Source: Streptomyces sp. NBC_00237 (lineage in GTDB: Bacteria > Actinomycetota > Actinomycetes > Streptomycetales > Streptomycetaceae). Taken from it: a stretch of 64,000 nt of DNA. The first letter of the stretch is position 1; the number at the start of each line of letters is the position of its first letter. This document shows, piece after piece, positions 36,510 through 45,218 of the stretch. The DNA is taken from positions 2,412,501-2,476,500 of the forward strand of contig NZ_JAPEMT010000001.1 in NCBI RefSeq assembly GCF_026342435.1, read 5' to 3'. A program made the translations under genes and the position numbers. Below the pieces are notes generated by a model. It did no database searches. It had not been told where the DNA came from and saw only the letters and a program-made list of their open reading frames with translations.

Positions 36510-36513
36510 CGCA

Positions 36514-37500
36514 GTGGACGTTTCATTCAACATGTGGCTCTTCACCATCCTGGCCCTCGCGGCCCTGATCGGTGTCGACTTCTTCATCGGGCGCAAGCCC
36601 CACGACGTCTCGACGAAGGAAGCGGGCATCTGGACGGTCGTCTGGATCGCGCTGGCCGTGATCTTCGGACTCGGTCTGCTGGTGTTCGGCGAGGGCAAGG
36701 CATCCGGCGAGTTCTTCGCGGGCTTCATCACCGAGAAGTCCCTGAGCGTCGACAACCTCTTCGTCTTCGTGCTGATCATGGCGAAGTTCTCGGTGCCGTC
36801 CCACCTCCAGCAGCGGGTGCTGCTGATCGGCGTGCTGATCGCCCTGGTGCTGCGGGCGATCTTCATCGCCGCGGGCGCCGCGGTCATCGCCAACTTCTCG
36901 TGGGTCTTCTACATCTTCGGCGCGTTCCTGATCTACACCGCCTGGAAGCTCGTCCAGGAGGCGCGTGCGGGTGAGGAGGCGGAGGCGCCCGAGGAGAACA
37001 TGCTTCTCAAGAAGATCGAGAAGAAGTTCGGCGTCGCCGACCAGTACCACGGCACGAAGCTGTTCATCCAGAAGAACGGCAAGCGCATCCTGACGCCGCT
37101 CATGGTCGTCATGCTCGCCATCGGCATGACGGACGTGCTGTTCGCGCTGGACTCGATCCCGGCGATCTTCGGCCTGACCCAGGACCCGTACATCGTCTTC
37201 ACCGCGAACGCCTTCGCGCTGATGGGTCTGCGCCAGCTGTACTTCCTGATCGGCGGCCTGCTGGAGAAGCTGGTCCACCTCAGCTACGGCCTCTCCGTCA
37301 TCCTCGGCTTCATCGGCGTCAAGCTGGTGCTGCACGCACTGCACGAGAGCGGCGTGAACGTTCCGGAGATCTCCATCGCCGTCTCGCTGTCCGTCATCTG
37401 CGGCGTGCTCGTCGTCACGACGATCACCAGCCTGATCGCGAACAAGAAGCGGGAGGCGGCGGAGGCCGCCAAGGAGGACAAGGCTCCGATCGAGTCCTGA
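36514..37500 (+). CDS. TerC/Alx family membrane protein (Mn2+ exporter-like)
   Basis: 328 residues with 8-9 membrane segments. Family marks are ALIGVDFFIGRKPHDVSTKEA, TEKSLSVDNLFVFVLIMAKF (the Asp-Asn pair in a membrane helix), IGMTDVLFALDSIPAIFGLTQDPYIVFTANAFALMGLRQLYFLIGGLLEKL (second Asp repeat) and a C-terminal acidic/basic tail. The TerC/Alx family exports manganese in bacteria studied and supplies metal to secreted enzymes. The GTG start at 36514 follows GGAGG; the upstream riboswitch agrees with a manganese role. It ends in a strong terminator (37520-37555). Confidence 0.92.
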   Translation: MDVSFNMWLFTILALAALIGVDFFIGRKPHDVSTKEAGIWTVVWIALAVIFGLGLLVFGEGKASGEFFAGFITEKSLSVDNLFVFVLIMAKFSVPSHLQQRVLLIGVLIALVLRAIFIAAGAAVIANFSWVFYIFGAFLIYTAWKLVQEARAGEEAEAPEENMLLKKIEKKFGVADQYHGTKLFIQKNGKRILTPLMVVMLAIGMTDVLFALDSIPAIFGLTQDPYIVFTANAFALMGLRQLYFLIGGLLEKLVHLSYGLSVILGFIGVKLVLHALHESGVNVPEISIAVSLSVICGVLVVTTITSLIANKKREAAEAAKEDKAPIES

Positions 37501-37519
37501 CCCCAGGGCTCGTACGAGA

Positions 37520-37555
37520 GGTGGAGGGGACGGCGTGCATGCCGTCCCCTCCACC
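37520..37555 (+). terminator. terC terminator
   Basis: A perfect 15-bp stem (37520-37534 with 37541-37555) with a 6-base loop, followed by TTTCT. Confidence 0.9.
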
Positions 37556-37560
37556 TTTCT

Positions 37561-37632
37561 GTCCGTACGCACGGTCTCGTCCGTACGCACGGTCTCGTCC
37601 GTACGCACGGTTGCGTCCGTACGCACGGTCGG
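37561..37632. repeat. Four tandem 18-bp units (GTCCGTACGCACGGTCTC)
   Basis: Units begin at 37561, 37579, 37597 and 37615. Units 1 and 2 are identical and units 3 and 4 differ only at the last 2-3 bases. Each contains CCGT...ACGG, a small inverted repeat. They fill the space between the terC terminator and the convergent MHS transporter stop. Confidence 0.9.
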
Positions 37633-37642
37633 GCGGCCCGCG

Positions 37643-38986
37643 TCAGGCGGGCGCGGCCCCCTCCGCCCCGGCGGCCTTCGCCTCCGCGGCCCGTACGGCC
37701 GCCGGACGCGTCTCCGGGAGCAGGGCGAAGCAGCCCAGGCTGACCAGCGCCATCCCCGTCAGATACGCCGCCACGCCCCACGGCGGCCCGTCCCCGCCCG
37801 ACACGGCCGTCGCCACGATCGGGGTGAGCGCACCGCCGGACACCCCGGCCAGGTTGTAGCCGAGCGCCGCCCCGGTGCACCGCACGCGCGGTGCGTACAG
37901 CTCCGGCAGATACGCGCCGATCACCGAGAACATCGCCGCGAACGACACCGATCCGCCCAGGAAGCCGAGGAACATCAGCCACGGCTCACCGGTCGAGAGC
38001 AGCGCCATCATCGGGAAGGTCCACAGGGCGCTGATCGCGCAGCCCACCAGGCACATCGGCCGCCGCCCGACCCGGTCCCCGATCACCGCCGCCACCGGGA
38101 TCAGCGGGCCCTTGAGCACCACGGCGGCCATGACGCAGCCGAGCATCACCGTACGGTCGACGCCGAGGTGCTCGGTGCCGTACGCCAGCGACCAGGTCGA
38201 CATCGTGTAGACGAGCGCGTACCCCAGCGAGAGCGCGCCCGCCGTCAGCAGCACCAGCCGCCAGTGGTCGCGCACCACCTCGGCGAACGGCGCCCCGGCC
38301 CGCTCGCCCTTCGCCGCCAGCTCCTTGAAGTCCGGTGTCTCCTCCAGGGAGGAGCGCAGCAGCAGTCCGGCGACGGCCAGTACGCCCGCCGCCCAGAACG
38401 GCACCCGCCACCCCCACGAGGTGAACTGCGCGTCGGTCAGGCCCGCCGACATCGCCAGCATCACGCCGTTCGCCAGCAGGAACCCGATCGAGGGGCCGGT
38501 CTGCGGAAAGCTCGCCCACAGGGCCCGCCGGTGCGCCGGCGCGTGCTCCACGGTGAGCAGCACCGCCCCGCCCCACTCGCCGCCCAGCCCGAGCCCCTGG
38601 AGGAAGCGCAGCAGGATCAGCAGGACGGGTGCGAGCAGACCGATCGAGTCGTACGTGGGCAGACAGCCGACGGCCACCGTCGTCGCCCCGGTGAGGATCA
38701 GCGAGGAGAACAGCACGGGTCTGCGGCCGAAGCGGTCGCCCACGTGCCCGAAGAGGACCGCGCCGACCGGCCGGGCGAGGAAACCCACCCCGAAGGTGCC
38801 GAAGGCCGCGAGAGTGCCCGCCAGGGGCGAGAAGGAGGGGAAGAAGAGGGGGCCGAGGACGAGGGCGGCGGCCGTTCCGTAGATCGCGAAGTCGTAGAAC
38901 TCGATGGCCGTACCGGCGAGGGACGCGGTCGCGAGCCGGAGCATGGAGGGGCTGCCCGGACGGGCCGGTGATCGTGAAGCGTGCAT
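37643..38986 (-). CDS. MFS metabolite:H+ symporter (MHS family)
   Basis: 447 residues, 12 membrane segments. The MHS marks are ASLAGTAIEFYDFAIYGTAAALVLGPLFFP, GHVGDRFGRRPVLFSSLILTGATTVAVG, LLILLRFLQGLGLGGEWGGAVLLTVEHAPAHRRALWASFPQTGPSIGFLLANG and SLEETPDFKEL. Relatives import organic acids or osmolytes such as citrate, alpha-ketoglutarate, shikimate or proline/betaine with protons. The substrate is not evident. The Ala-rich C terminus is low complexity. The ATG start at 38986 is supported by the family N terminus. Confidence 0.9.
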   Translation of the reverse strand: MHASRSPARPGSPSMLRLATASLAGTAIEFYDFAIYGTAAALVLGPLFFPSFSPLAGTLAAFGTFGVGFLARPVGAVLFGHVGDRFGRRPVLFSSLILTGATTVAVGCLPTYDSIGLLAPVLLILLRFLQGLGLGGEWGGAVLLTVEHAPAHRRALWASFPQTGPSIGFLLANGVMLAMSAGLTDAQFTSWGWRVPFWAAGVLAVAGLLLRSSLEETPDFKELAAKGERAGAPFAEVVRDHWRLVLLTAGALSLGYALVYTMSTWSLAYGTEHLGVDRTVMLGCVMAAVVLKGPLIPVAAVIGDRVGRRPMCLVGCAISALWTFPMMALLSTGEPWLMFLGFLGGSVSFAAMFSVIGAYLPELYAPRVRCTGAALGYNLAGVSGGALTPIVATAVSGGDGPPWGVAAYLTGMALVSLGCFALLPETRPAAVRAAEAKAAGAEGAAPA

Positions 38987-39059
38987 GCGGCGTCGCTACC
39001 CGACGTGGCGCGCCGCCATGGGGTGTGACGCACTTGTCGTACCGGTTCACCGCGAAAGA

Positions 39060-40148
39060 TCACCCGGTGGGCGCATCGCGGGGTCCTTCGCGGGGCCCCT
39101 GCGCTCCGTCCATGGGCAGCGTGAACTCGTGCCGCTTCTCCCAGCGTTGACCGGTCACCAGCGTCACCTTGCCGGTCTTCATGCCGTACACCACGGACCA
39201 CTGGGTGTGCGACTGGGCGACGGTGCGCAGCAGACCGAAGGACCCGTCGGTGTCCAGCGTGCCCTGTGCATCGTCGAGCACCTTCGTCGCGGCGCCGTAG
39301 CGCCTGTCCTGAAGGCGCCCGGCGGCCGGGGTGTCGGCGAAGGTGAAGTTGACCGCGCCGTTCCACGGCTTGCGGCCGCGCTCGGCGACCACGGTCTTCC
39401 CGCCGACCAGCTCGACCACGGCCGAGTCGCCACCCGCGTCGGCGAGGAAGTAGTGCAGGGGAGGGCCGTCGGTGAAGTCGAGTTCGTACTGGCCGAAGAG
39501 CGTGAGGGCCTCGGCGACGGTGGCCGCCTTGTCGAGGACGATGCGCTGGATGCGCGTACTGCCCACCTTGGTACCGCCCTTGGGCCCGTCCGCGCGGTCC
39601 ACGGAGGCGAAGCCGACGGCGAGTCCCTTGCTGTTCATGCCGTCGAAGGGCAGCAACGGGGCCTGCAACAGGCCGCGTTTGCCGTGCTCGGTGGTGAAGT
39701 CGGCGGAGGACTTCAGCCCGAGGTAGGTGGTGTCGACGACGGACACCGAGGCGTAGCCGTCCGGCGGGTCGGTGAACAGCAGCAGGGCGGGTCCGTGCCG
39801 CCAGTCGAAGTTCCGCGCGTACTGCGGGTCGTCGCGGTCGCCGCCCGCGAAGAACAGCGAGCAGCCGAAACCGGCCGTGGGCGGCACGGCGGGTGCGACG
39901 GACCGCGACTCGCGCTGATACGTCCCCTCGAACCGCATCTGCCACAGCGGGTGGTCGTCCACCTTGCGGAGCGAGGCGAAGGCCGCCGCGTCGCGAGCCG
40001 TGTCCCGTGCCGCGTCGCGTGGCGCGGAAGCGCTCGTCGGCCGGGAGGCGCCGGGTGTCCGCGACACGGGTGCCTCCGTGCAGGCGCTCAGCAGCAGTGC
40101 GAGTGCGGCCAGCGGTGCGACGGTCGCTGCGGCACGGGACGTCTTCAT
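39060..40148 (-). CDS. C45-type linear-amide hydrolase lipoprotein
   Basis: 362 residues from the ATG at 40148 (the longer frame to 40214 lacks a signal). The lipobox LLLSAC puts the lipid Cys at 23. The Ntn-hydrolase-like core has candidate nucleophile C96 in AGFGCSLFFAGGD, then YARNFDWRHG, FDGMNSKGLAVGFASVD, LHYFLADAGGDSAVVEL and a C-terminal WSVVYGMKTGKV. This is the choloylglycine hydrolase/acyl-CoA:6-APA acyltransferase superfamily (C45/linear amide C-N hydrolase). Probably cleaves an amide outside the cell; the substrate is unknown. Confidence 0.82.
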   Translation of the reverse strand: MKTSRAAATVAPLAALALLLSACTEAPVSRTPGASRPTSASAPRDAARDTARDAAAFASLRKVDDHPLWQMRFEGTYQRESRSVAPAVPPTAGFGCSLFFAGGDRDDPQYARNFDWRHGPALLLFTDPPDGYASVSVVDTTYLGLKSSADFTTEHGKRGLLQAPLLPFDGMNSKGLAVGFASVDRADGPKGGTKVGSTRIQRIVLDKAATVAEALTLFGQYELDFTDGPPLHYFLADAGGDSAVVELVGGKTVVAERGRKPWNGAVNFTFADTPAAGRLQDRRYGAATKVLDDAQGTLDTDGSFGLLRTVAQSHTQWSVVYGMKTGKVTLVTGQRWEKRHEFTLPMDGAQGPREGPRDAPTG

Positions 40149-40229
40149 GGGTCGGCCCTCCCTGGTGCCCACTATGCGTGCGGAACGCGGGCGTCCGGGA
40201 GGGCCGTGACGCAAGCGGAGGCAGCGGTG

Positions 40230-40886
40230 CTACCAGCCCCGCTCGCGCCACTCGGCCAGGTGCGGGCGCTCGTCACCGAGGGTGGTGTCGTCGCCGTGCC
40301 CCGGGTACACCCAGGACTCGTCCGGCAGCGGGGCGAACACCTTCTCCTCCACGTCGCGCAGCAGCGACACGAAGGCGTCCGCGTCGCCGAAGGTGTTGCC
40401 GACGCCACCGGGGAAGAGGCAGTCACCGGTGAAGACGTGCGGGTGGCCGTGCGGGTCGTCGTACACGAGCACGATGCTGCCCGGGGTGTGACCGACGATG
40501 TGCCGCGCGGTCAGCTCGACGCGTCCCACCCGCACGGTGTCGCCGTCCTCAAGAAGGACGTCGGTCGGCACGGGGATGCCCTCCGCGTCGTACCGCCCCG
40601 CGAGGGTGCGCGCACCGGTGGCGTCGACGACCTCCTGGAGGGCCTGCCAGTGGTCGCCGTGCCGGTGGGTGGTGAGGACGGACGCGACGCCGCCGTCGCC
40701 GATCAGCGTCAGCAGGGTGTGCGGCTCGGCCGCCGCGTCGATCAGCAACTGCTCACCGGTGTCCCGGCAGCGCAGCAGGTACGCGTTGTTGTTCATCGAC
40801 CCGACCGCGACCTTCGAGATCATCAGGTCCTTGAGCTCGTGCACATCCGCAGGTCCGCCGACCTTCACTGCTCCGCTGTACGTCAT
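40230..40886 (-). CDS. Metallo-beta-lactamase fold hydrolase
   Basis: 218 residues. Metal-binding motif TTHRHGDHW (HxHxDH), a later histidine in ARHIVGHTPGSIVLV, an aspartate in VFTGDCLF and the last histidine in VYPGHGDDTT give the complete glyoxalase II-type di-zinc site. Likely a thioester or persulfide-type hydrolase; NNAYLLR near the N terminus is typical of that branch. A -10 box (TAGGGT, 40899-40894) ends 7 bases before the ATG at 40886, so the message is probably leaderless. Confidence 0.9.
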   Translation of the reverse strand: MTYSGAVKVGGPADVHELKDLMISKVAVGSMNNNAYLLRCRDTGEQLLIDAAAEPHTLLTLIGDGGVASVLTTHRHGDHWQALQEVVDATGARTLAGRYDAEGIPVPTDVLLEDGDTVRVGRVELTARHIVGHTPGSIVLVYDDPHGHPHVFTGDCLFPGGVGNTFGDADAFVSLLRDVEEKVFAPLPDESWVYPGHGDDTTLGDERPHLAEWRERGW

Positions 40887-40893
40887 ACCGCGC

Positions 40894-40899
40894 ACCCTA
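40894..40899 (-). promoter_or_regulatory. -10 element of the MBL hydrolase gene
   Basis: Minus-strand TAGGGT, 7 bases before the start codon; there is no ribosome-binding site between, so leaderless translation is expected. Confidence 0.55.
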
Positions 40900-40908
40900 T
40901 AGCGGCCG

Positions 40909-41595
40909 TCACAGCGGCGGCAGTACGGGAAGCGTGCCCCCTTCGACGCTCAGCGCACCGCCGTCGCGGCGGCCCGCCAGCCACCCCAGGAGGTCGGCCG
41001 CCGCACCCGTCACGGTGACCGCGTCGCCGTCCTTGCGCCCGGTGGTCCACCGCCTGCCGTCGGCCGAGGTGAGCGTCGCGGCGGTCACCGCGGCGTTGCC
41101 CGAGAAGCGGTCCGCGAGGCAGGCGATCTCGCGCCCGGTGAACTCCTCGGGAAGGTCCTCCAGCTCGTAGCCGATCCCGAGGTCCACGTGGTGCAGCTCG
41201 ACCTCGATCAGCCGCCGGAACGGCACCCGGGACGCCGAGTCCGTGACTCCGTTGCGCAGCTCCACGGCGCGGCTCCAGTCGGCGGGCTCCTCCACCACCC
41301 GCCGGAAGGCGTCCGCGGTCGCCCGTACGTCGTCCAGCTGTACGTCGAGGGGGCGCGGGGCGTCGCGGTCGATGTCGGCGTCGCGGGCCTCGGCGCTGAC
41401 GTACATGGGGCGGCCCGCGAGGACGTTCTGGAGGGCGTCGGCGTTGCGGGCGAGGTGGGCCAGCACGTGCCCACGGCTCCAGCCGGGCAGCCGTGACGGT
41501 TCGGCGACGGCGGCGTTGTCCAGAGTGGCCGCGGCGGCGAGCAGACGGTTCGTGGCGTCGCTCAGCAGGGCCAGATCGTGCGCATGATCGTTCAT
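40909..41595 (-). CDS. Mycothiol-dependent maleylpyruvate isomerase family enzyme
   Basis: 228 residues. The DinB/MDMPI four-helix N terminus is LLSDATNRLLAAAATLDNAAVAEPSRLPGWSRGHVLAHLARNADAL, with the metal-binding His in GHVLAHLA and a further HHVDLGIGYELEDLPEEF. The C-terminal beta domain (SADGRRWTTGRKDGDAVTVTGAAADLLGWLAGR) is the MDMPI C-terminal SCP2-like part. The family uses mycothiol, the actinobacterial thiol; the substrate here is not known. The start at 41595 has TATCGT (41608-41603) ending 7 bases before it, again leaderless. A 1434-codon frame continuing upstream is antisense to uvrA. Confidence 0.9.
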   Translation of the reverse strand: MNDHAHDLALLSDATNRLLAAAATLDNAAVAEPSRLPGWSRGHVLAHLARNADALQNVLAGRPMYVSAEARDADIDRDAPRPLDVQLDDVRATADAFRRVVEEPADWSRAVELRNGVTDSASRVPFRRLIEVELHHVDLGIGYELEDLPEEFTGREIACLADRFSGNAAVTAATLTSADGRRWTTGRKDGDAVTVTGAAADLLGWLAGRRDGGALSVEGGTLPVLPPL

Positions 41596-41687
41596 GGGGC
41601 AGACGATAGGCCGCAGCGCAAGGCGTAGCCACTCGTTCGGGTGAAGCGATGGCCATCTGGCCGCTAATCGAATGTACGTGCTATACG

Positions 41688-41706
41688 CTCGAAGGGAACA
41701 TTCGAG
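41688..41706. promoter_or_regulatory. Near-palindrome upstream of uvrA
   Basis: CTCGAA (41688-41693), 7 bases, TTCGAG (41701-41706), next to a TATACGCT stretch (41682-41689). It resembles, but does not exactly match, the 14-bp actinobacterial LexA box (CGAAC-N4-GTTCG). It is a candidate operator in the 252-bp gap before uvrA. Confidence 0.35.
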
Positions 41707-41847
41707 CCCGCGGTCGCCGTTGAACGGAACGGTGTCCGAGGGCCCGGCGTCCAACGTGGCAGATGTTGCCGCCCCGCACTGGACACTCCGTCTCAGCAGC
41801 CTGCTTCTCAGCACCCTGCTTTCTTCTCCAGAAAGGTGCGAACCGGC

Positions 41848-44800
41848 GTGGCCGACCGTCTCATCGTTCGTGGCGCTCGCGAGCACAACCTCAAGAACGT
41901 CTCGCTCGACCTTCCCCGCGACTCCCTCATCGTGTTCACGGGGCTCTCCGGCTCGGGCAAGTCCTCCCTCGCGTTCGACACGATCTTCGCCGAGGGGCAG
42001 CGCCGCTACGTCGAGTCGCTCTCCTCCTACGCACGGCAGTTCCTCGGTCAGATGGACAAGCCGGACGTGGACTTCATCGAGGGTCTCTCGCCCGCCGTCT
42101 CCATCGACCAGAAGTCGACCTCGCGCAACCCGCGCTCGACGGTCGGCACCATCACGGAGGTCTACGACTACCTCCGGCTGCTCTTCGCCCGCATCGGCAA
42201 GCCGCACTGTCCCGAGTGCGGGCGGCCGATCGCCCGGCAGTCGCCGCAGGCCATCGTCGACAAGGTGCTGGAACTGCCCGAGGGCAGCCGCTTCCAGGTG
42301 CTGTCGCCGCTGGTGCGCGAGCGCAAGGGCGAGTTCGTGGACCTCTTCGCCGACCTCCAGACCAAGGGCTACAGCCGTGCCCGGGTCGACGGAGAGACGA
42401 TCCAGCTGAGCGAGCCGCCCACGCTGAAGAAGCAGGAGAAGCACACCATCGAGGTGGTCATCGACCGCCTCACCGTGAAGGAGAGCGCCAAGCGCCGCCT
42501 CACGGACTCCGTGGAGACCGCCCTCGGGCTGTCCGGCGGCATGGTCGTCCTGGACTTCGTCGACCTCGACGCGGACGACCCGGACCGCGAGCGGATGTAC
42601 TCCGAGCACCTGTACTGCACGTACGACGACCTGTCGTTCGAGGAGTTGGAGCCGCGGTCCTTCTCCTTCAACTCGCCCTTCGGCGCCTGCCCCGACTGCT
42701 CCGGCATCGGTACGCGCATGGAGGTCGACCCGGAGCTGATCGTCCCGGACCCGGACAAGTCCCTGGACGACGGCGCCATCCACCCCTGGTCGCACGGCCA
42801 CACCAAGGACTACTTCGCCCGCCTGGTCAACGCCCTGGCGAGCGAGCTGGGCTTCAGCACGTCGATGGCGTGGGCGGGACTCCCGCAGCGCGCCAAGAAG
42901 GCCCTGCTCTACGGTCACAAGACGCAGATCGAGGTCCGCTACCGCAACCGGTACGGGCGCGAGCGCGCGTACACCACCTCCTTCGAGGGCGCGGTGCCGT
43001 TCGTCAAGCGGCGGCACGCGGAGTCCGACAGCGACTCCAGCCGCGAGCGCTTCGAGGGCTACATGCGCGAGGTGCCCTGCCCCACCTGTGAGGGCACGCG
43101 CCTCAAGCCGCTGATCCTCGCGGTCACGGTGATGGAGAAGTCCATCGCCGAGGTCTCCTCGATGTCGATCAGCGAGTGCGCCGACTTCCTGGCGCAGCTG
43201 ACGCTGAACGACCGCGACAAGACGATCGCCGAGCGGGTGCTCAAGGAGGTCAACGAGCGGCTGCGCTTCCTGGTGGACGTGGGCCTCGACTACCTGTCGC
43301 TGAACCGTCCGGCGGGTTCGCTGTCCGGCGGTGAGGCACAGCGCATCCGGCTCGCCACGCAGATCGGGTCGGGTCTCGTCGGCGTGCTGTACGTGCTGGA
43401 CGAGCCGTCCATCGGTCTGCACCAGCGCGACAACCACCGTCTCATCGAGACGCTGGTGCGGCTGCGCGACATGGGCAACACGCTGATCGTCGTCGAGCAC
43501 GACGAGGACACCATGAAGGTCGCCGACTGGATCGTCGACATCGGCCCGGGTGCCGGTGAGCACGGCGGCCGAGTGGTGCACAGCGGCTCCATGAAGGGGC
43601 TGCTGGCCAACAAGGAGTCGATCACCGGTCAGTACCTGTCGGGCAAGCGGGCCATCCCGACGCCGCTGGTGCGGCGGCCCGTGGACCCGGCGCGCCATCT
43701 GACGGTGCACGGGGCGCGGGAGAACAACCTGCGGGACATCGACGTCACCTTCCCGTTGGGGGTGCTGACCGCCATCACCGGTGTTTCGGGATCGGGCAAG
43801 TCGACGCTGGTCAACGACATCCTGTACACGCATCTGGCCCGCGAGCTGAACGGGGCGCGCAGCGTTCCGGGGCGGCACACGCGGGTGGAGGGCGACGAGC
43901 TCCTCGACAAGGTCGTGCACGTCGACCAGTCGCCGATCGGGCGCACGCCGCGCTCGAACCCGGCGACGTACACCGGAGTCTTCGACAAGATCCGCAAGCT
44001 GTTCGCGGAGACGACGGAGGCGAAGGTCCGGGGCTACCAGCAGGGCCGGTTCTCCTTCAACGTCAAGGGCGGCCGCTGCGAGAACTGCTCCGGCGACGGC
44101 ACCATCAAGATCGAGATGAACTTCCTGCCGGATGTGTACGTTCCGTGCGAGGTGTGCCACGGGGCGCGGTACAACCGCGAGACGCTCGAAGTGCACTACA
44201 AGGGCAAGAACATCGCCGAGGTGCTCAACATGCCGATCGAGGAGGCCCTTGCCTTCTTCGAGCCGGTCACCTCGATCGCCCGCTACCTGGCGACCCTGAA
44301 CGAGGTCGGGCTCGGGTACGTACGGCTGGGGCAGGCGGCGACCACGCTGTCCGGCGGTGAGGCGCAGCGCGTCAAGCTGGCGGCGGAGCTCCAGAAGCGG
44401 TCGTCGGGGCGGAGCGTGTACATCCTCGACGAGCCGACGACGGGGCTGCACTTCGAGGACATCAGCAAGCTGATCAAGATCCTGGAAGGGCTGGTCGAGA
44501 AGGGGAACTCGGTGATCGTCATCGAGCACAACCTCGACGTGATCAAGACCGCCGACTGGGTCGTGGACATGGGGCCCGAGGGCGGCAAGGGCGGCGGTCT
44601 GGTCGTCGCCGAGGGGACGCCGGAGGAGGTGGCGGGGGTTCCCGCCAGCCACACCGGGAAGTTCCTGCGGGACATCCTGGACCCGAGCCGGATCAGTGAT
44701 GCGACGCCCGTGGCCGCTGGTGGCCGGACGAAGGCTCCGGTGCGGAAGGCGGTGAAGACGGTGCCCGCGAGCAAGGCTGCCGCCAAGAAGGTCGCGAAGT

Positions 44801-44952
44801 CCGCCGTCCCGGCTGCCAAGAAGGCGGCCCCGGCCAAGAAGGCTGTGGCCAAGAAGGCCGCTCCGGTCAAGAAGGCTGTGGCCAAGAAGGCCGCTCCGGT
44901 CAAGAAGGCCGCGCCCGCGAAGAAGACCACTGCGAGGGCTCGCAAGGCTTGA
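41848..44952 (+). CDS. uvrA: Excinuclease ABC subunit A with Lys/Ala-rich tail
   Basis: 1034 residues from the GTG at 41848 ([17 protein letters not shown]), which gives the family N terminus. Two ABC ATPase modules: Walker [10 protein letters not shown] (about 32) and GVSGSGKST (about 647), two [24 protein letters not shown] signatures, and zinc-binding CxxC pairs (CPECGRP, CPDCSG, CPTCEG, CENCSG, CEVCHG). It recognises DNA damage and loads UvrB. The normal protein ends near 960; here about 70 further residues are made of KKA/AKK/APVKK repeats, a basic, probably disordered DNA-binding tail. It ends in a very strong terminator. Confidence 0.97.
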   Translation: MADRLIVRGAREHNLKNVSLDLPRDSLIVFTGLSGSGKSSLAFDTIFAEGQRRYVESLSSYARQFLGQMDKPDVDFIEGLSPAVSIDQKSTSRNPRSTVGTITEVYDYLRLLFARIGKPHCPECGRPIARQSPQAIVDKVLELPEGSRFQVLSPLVRERKGEFVDLFADLQTKGYSRARVDGETIQLSEPPTLKKQEKHTIEVVIDRLTVKESAKRRLTDSVETALGLSGGMVVLDFVDLDADDPDRERMYSEHLYCTYDDLSFEELEPRSFSFNSPFGACPDCSGIGTRMEVDPELIVPDPDKSLDDGAIHPWSHGHTKDYFARLVNALASELGFSTSMAWAGLPQRAKKALLYGHKTQIEVRYRNRYGRERAYTTSFEGAVPFVKRRHAESDSDSSRERFEGYMREVPCPTCEGTRLKPLILAVTVMEKSIAEVSSMSISECADFLAQLTLNDRDKTIAERVLKEVNERLRFLVDVGLDYLSLNRPAGSLSGGEAQRIRLATQIGSGLVGVLYVLDEPSIGLHQRDNHRLIETLVRLRDMGNTLIVVEHDEDTMKVADWIVDIGPGAGEHGGRVVHSGSMKGLLANKESITGQYLSGKRAIPTPLVRRPVDPARHLTVHGARENNLRDIDVTFPLGVLTAITGVSGSGKSTLVNDILYTHLARELNGARSVPGRHTRVEGDELLDKVVHVDQSPIGRTPRSNPATYTGVFDKIRKLFAETTEAKVRGYQQGRFSFNVKGGRCENCSGDGTIKIEMNFLPDVYVPCEVCHGARYNRETLEVHYKGKNIAEVLNMPIEEALAFFEPVTSIARYLATLNEVGLGYVRLGQAATTLSGGEAQRVKLAAELQKRSSGRSVYILDEPTTGLHFEDISKLIKILEGLVEKGNSVIVIEHNLDVIKTADWVVDMGPEGGKGGGLVVAEGTPEEVAGVPASHTGKFLRDILDPSRISDATPVAAGGRTKAPVRKAVKTVPASKAAAKKVAKSAVPAAKKAAPAKKAVAKKAAPVKKAVAKKAAPVKKAAPAKKTTARARKA
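44836..44901 (+). repeat. Two identical 33-bp units in the uvrA tail
   Basis: The 33-bp unit at 44836-44868 is repeated exactly at 44869-44901 (each encodes [11 protein letters not shown]), with partial copies on both sides. Confidence 0.9.
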
Positions 44953-44971
44953 CCGGCGGAGTTGTGCGACA

Positions 44972-45018
44972 CGACGGCGTGGGCCGGGACCTCTGACAGG
45001 TCCCGGCCCACGCCGTCG
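44972..45018 (+). terminator. uvrA terminator
   Basis: A perfect 21-bp stem (44972-44992 with 44998-45018) with a 5-base loop, 19 bases after the stop. Confidence 0.9.
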
Positions 45019-45074
45019 GCGTTCCGGCCCGCGAGGCTCGGCTCCCGTTGCGTGCGGGCGCGTCATGGCTGGCC

Positions 45075-45094
45075 GCGCAGTTCCCCGCACCCCT
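45075..45094. repeat. Second copy of the dispersed GCGCAGTTCCCCGC element
   Basis: Differs from the copy at 2231-2250 by one base; lies between uvrA and the peptidase gene. Confidence 0.55.
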
Positions 45095-45218
45095 GGAGGC
45101 ATGCTTCGCAGCCTCCGCCCAGCCCTCTCGCCGCCGGGCTCCCGTCCCGGCGGGCGGGGCGGCGTACGCGCCCCTAGGCTGAGTTCCGGGGGTCCGCCTC
45201 GTGAAAGGCACACCCGGG

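Noticed and set aside
37561..37632. 18-bp repeats as a CRISPR or integration site
   Set aside because: No spacers, no tRNA or integrase nearby; a simple tandem repeat.
41688..41706. Firm LexA (SOS) box before uvrA
   Set aside because: The half-sites CTCGAA/TTCGAG are 7 bases apart and do not fit CGAAC-N4-GTTCG; kept only as a low-confidence operator.
40909..45213. 1434-codon minus-strand frame over uvrA
   Set aside because: Only its last 228 codons are a gene (mycothiol-dependent family). The rest is antisense to uvrA, which is unquestionable.
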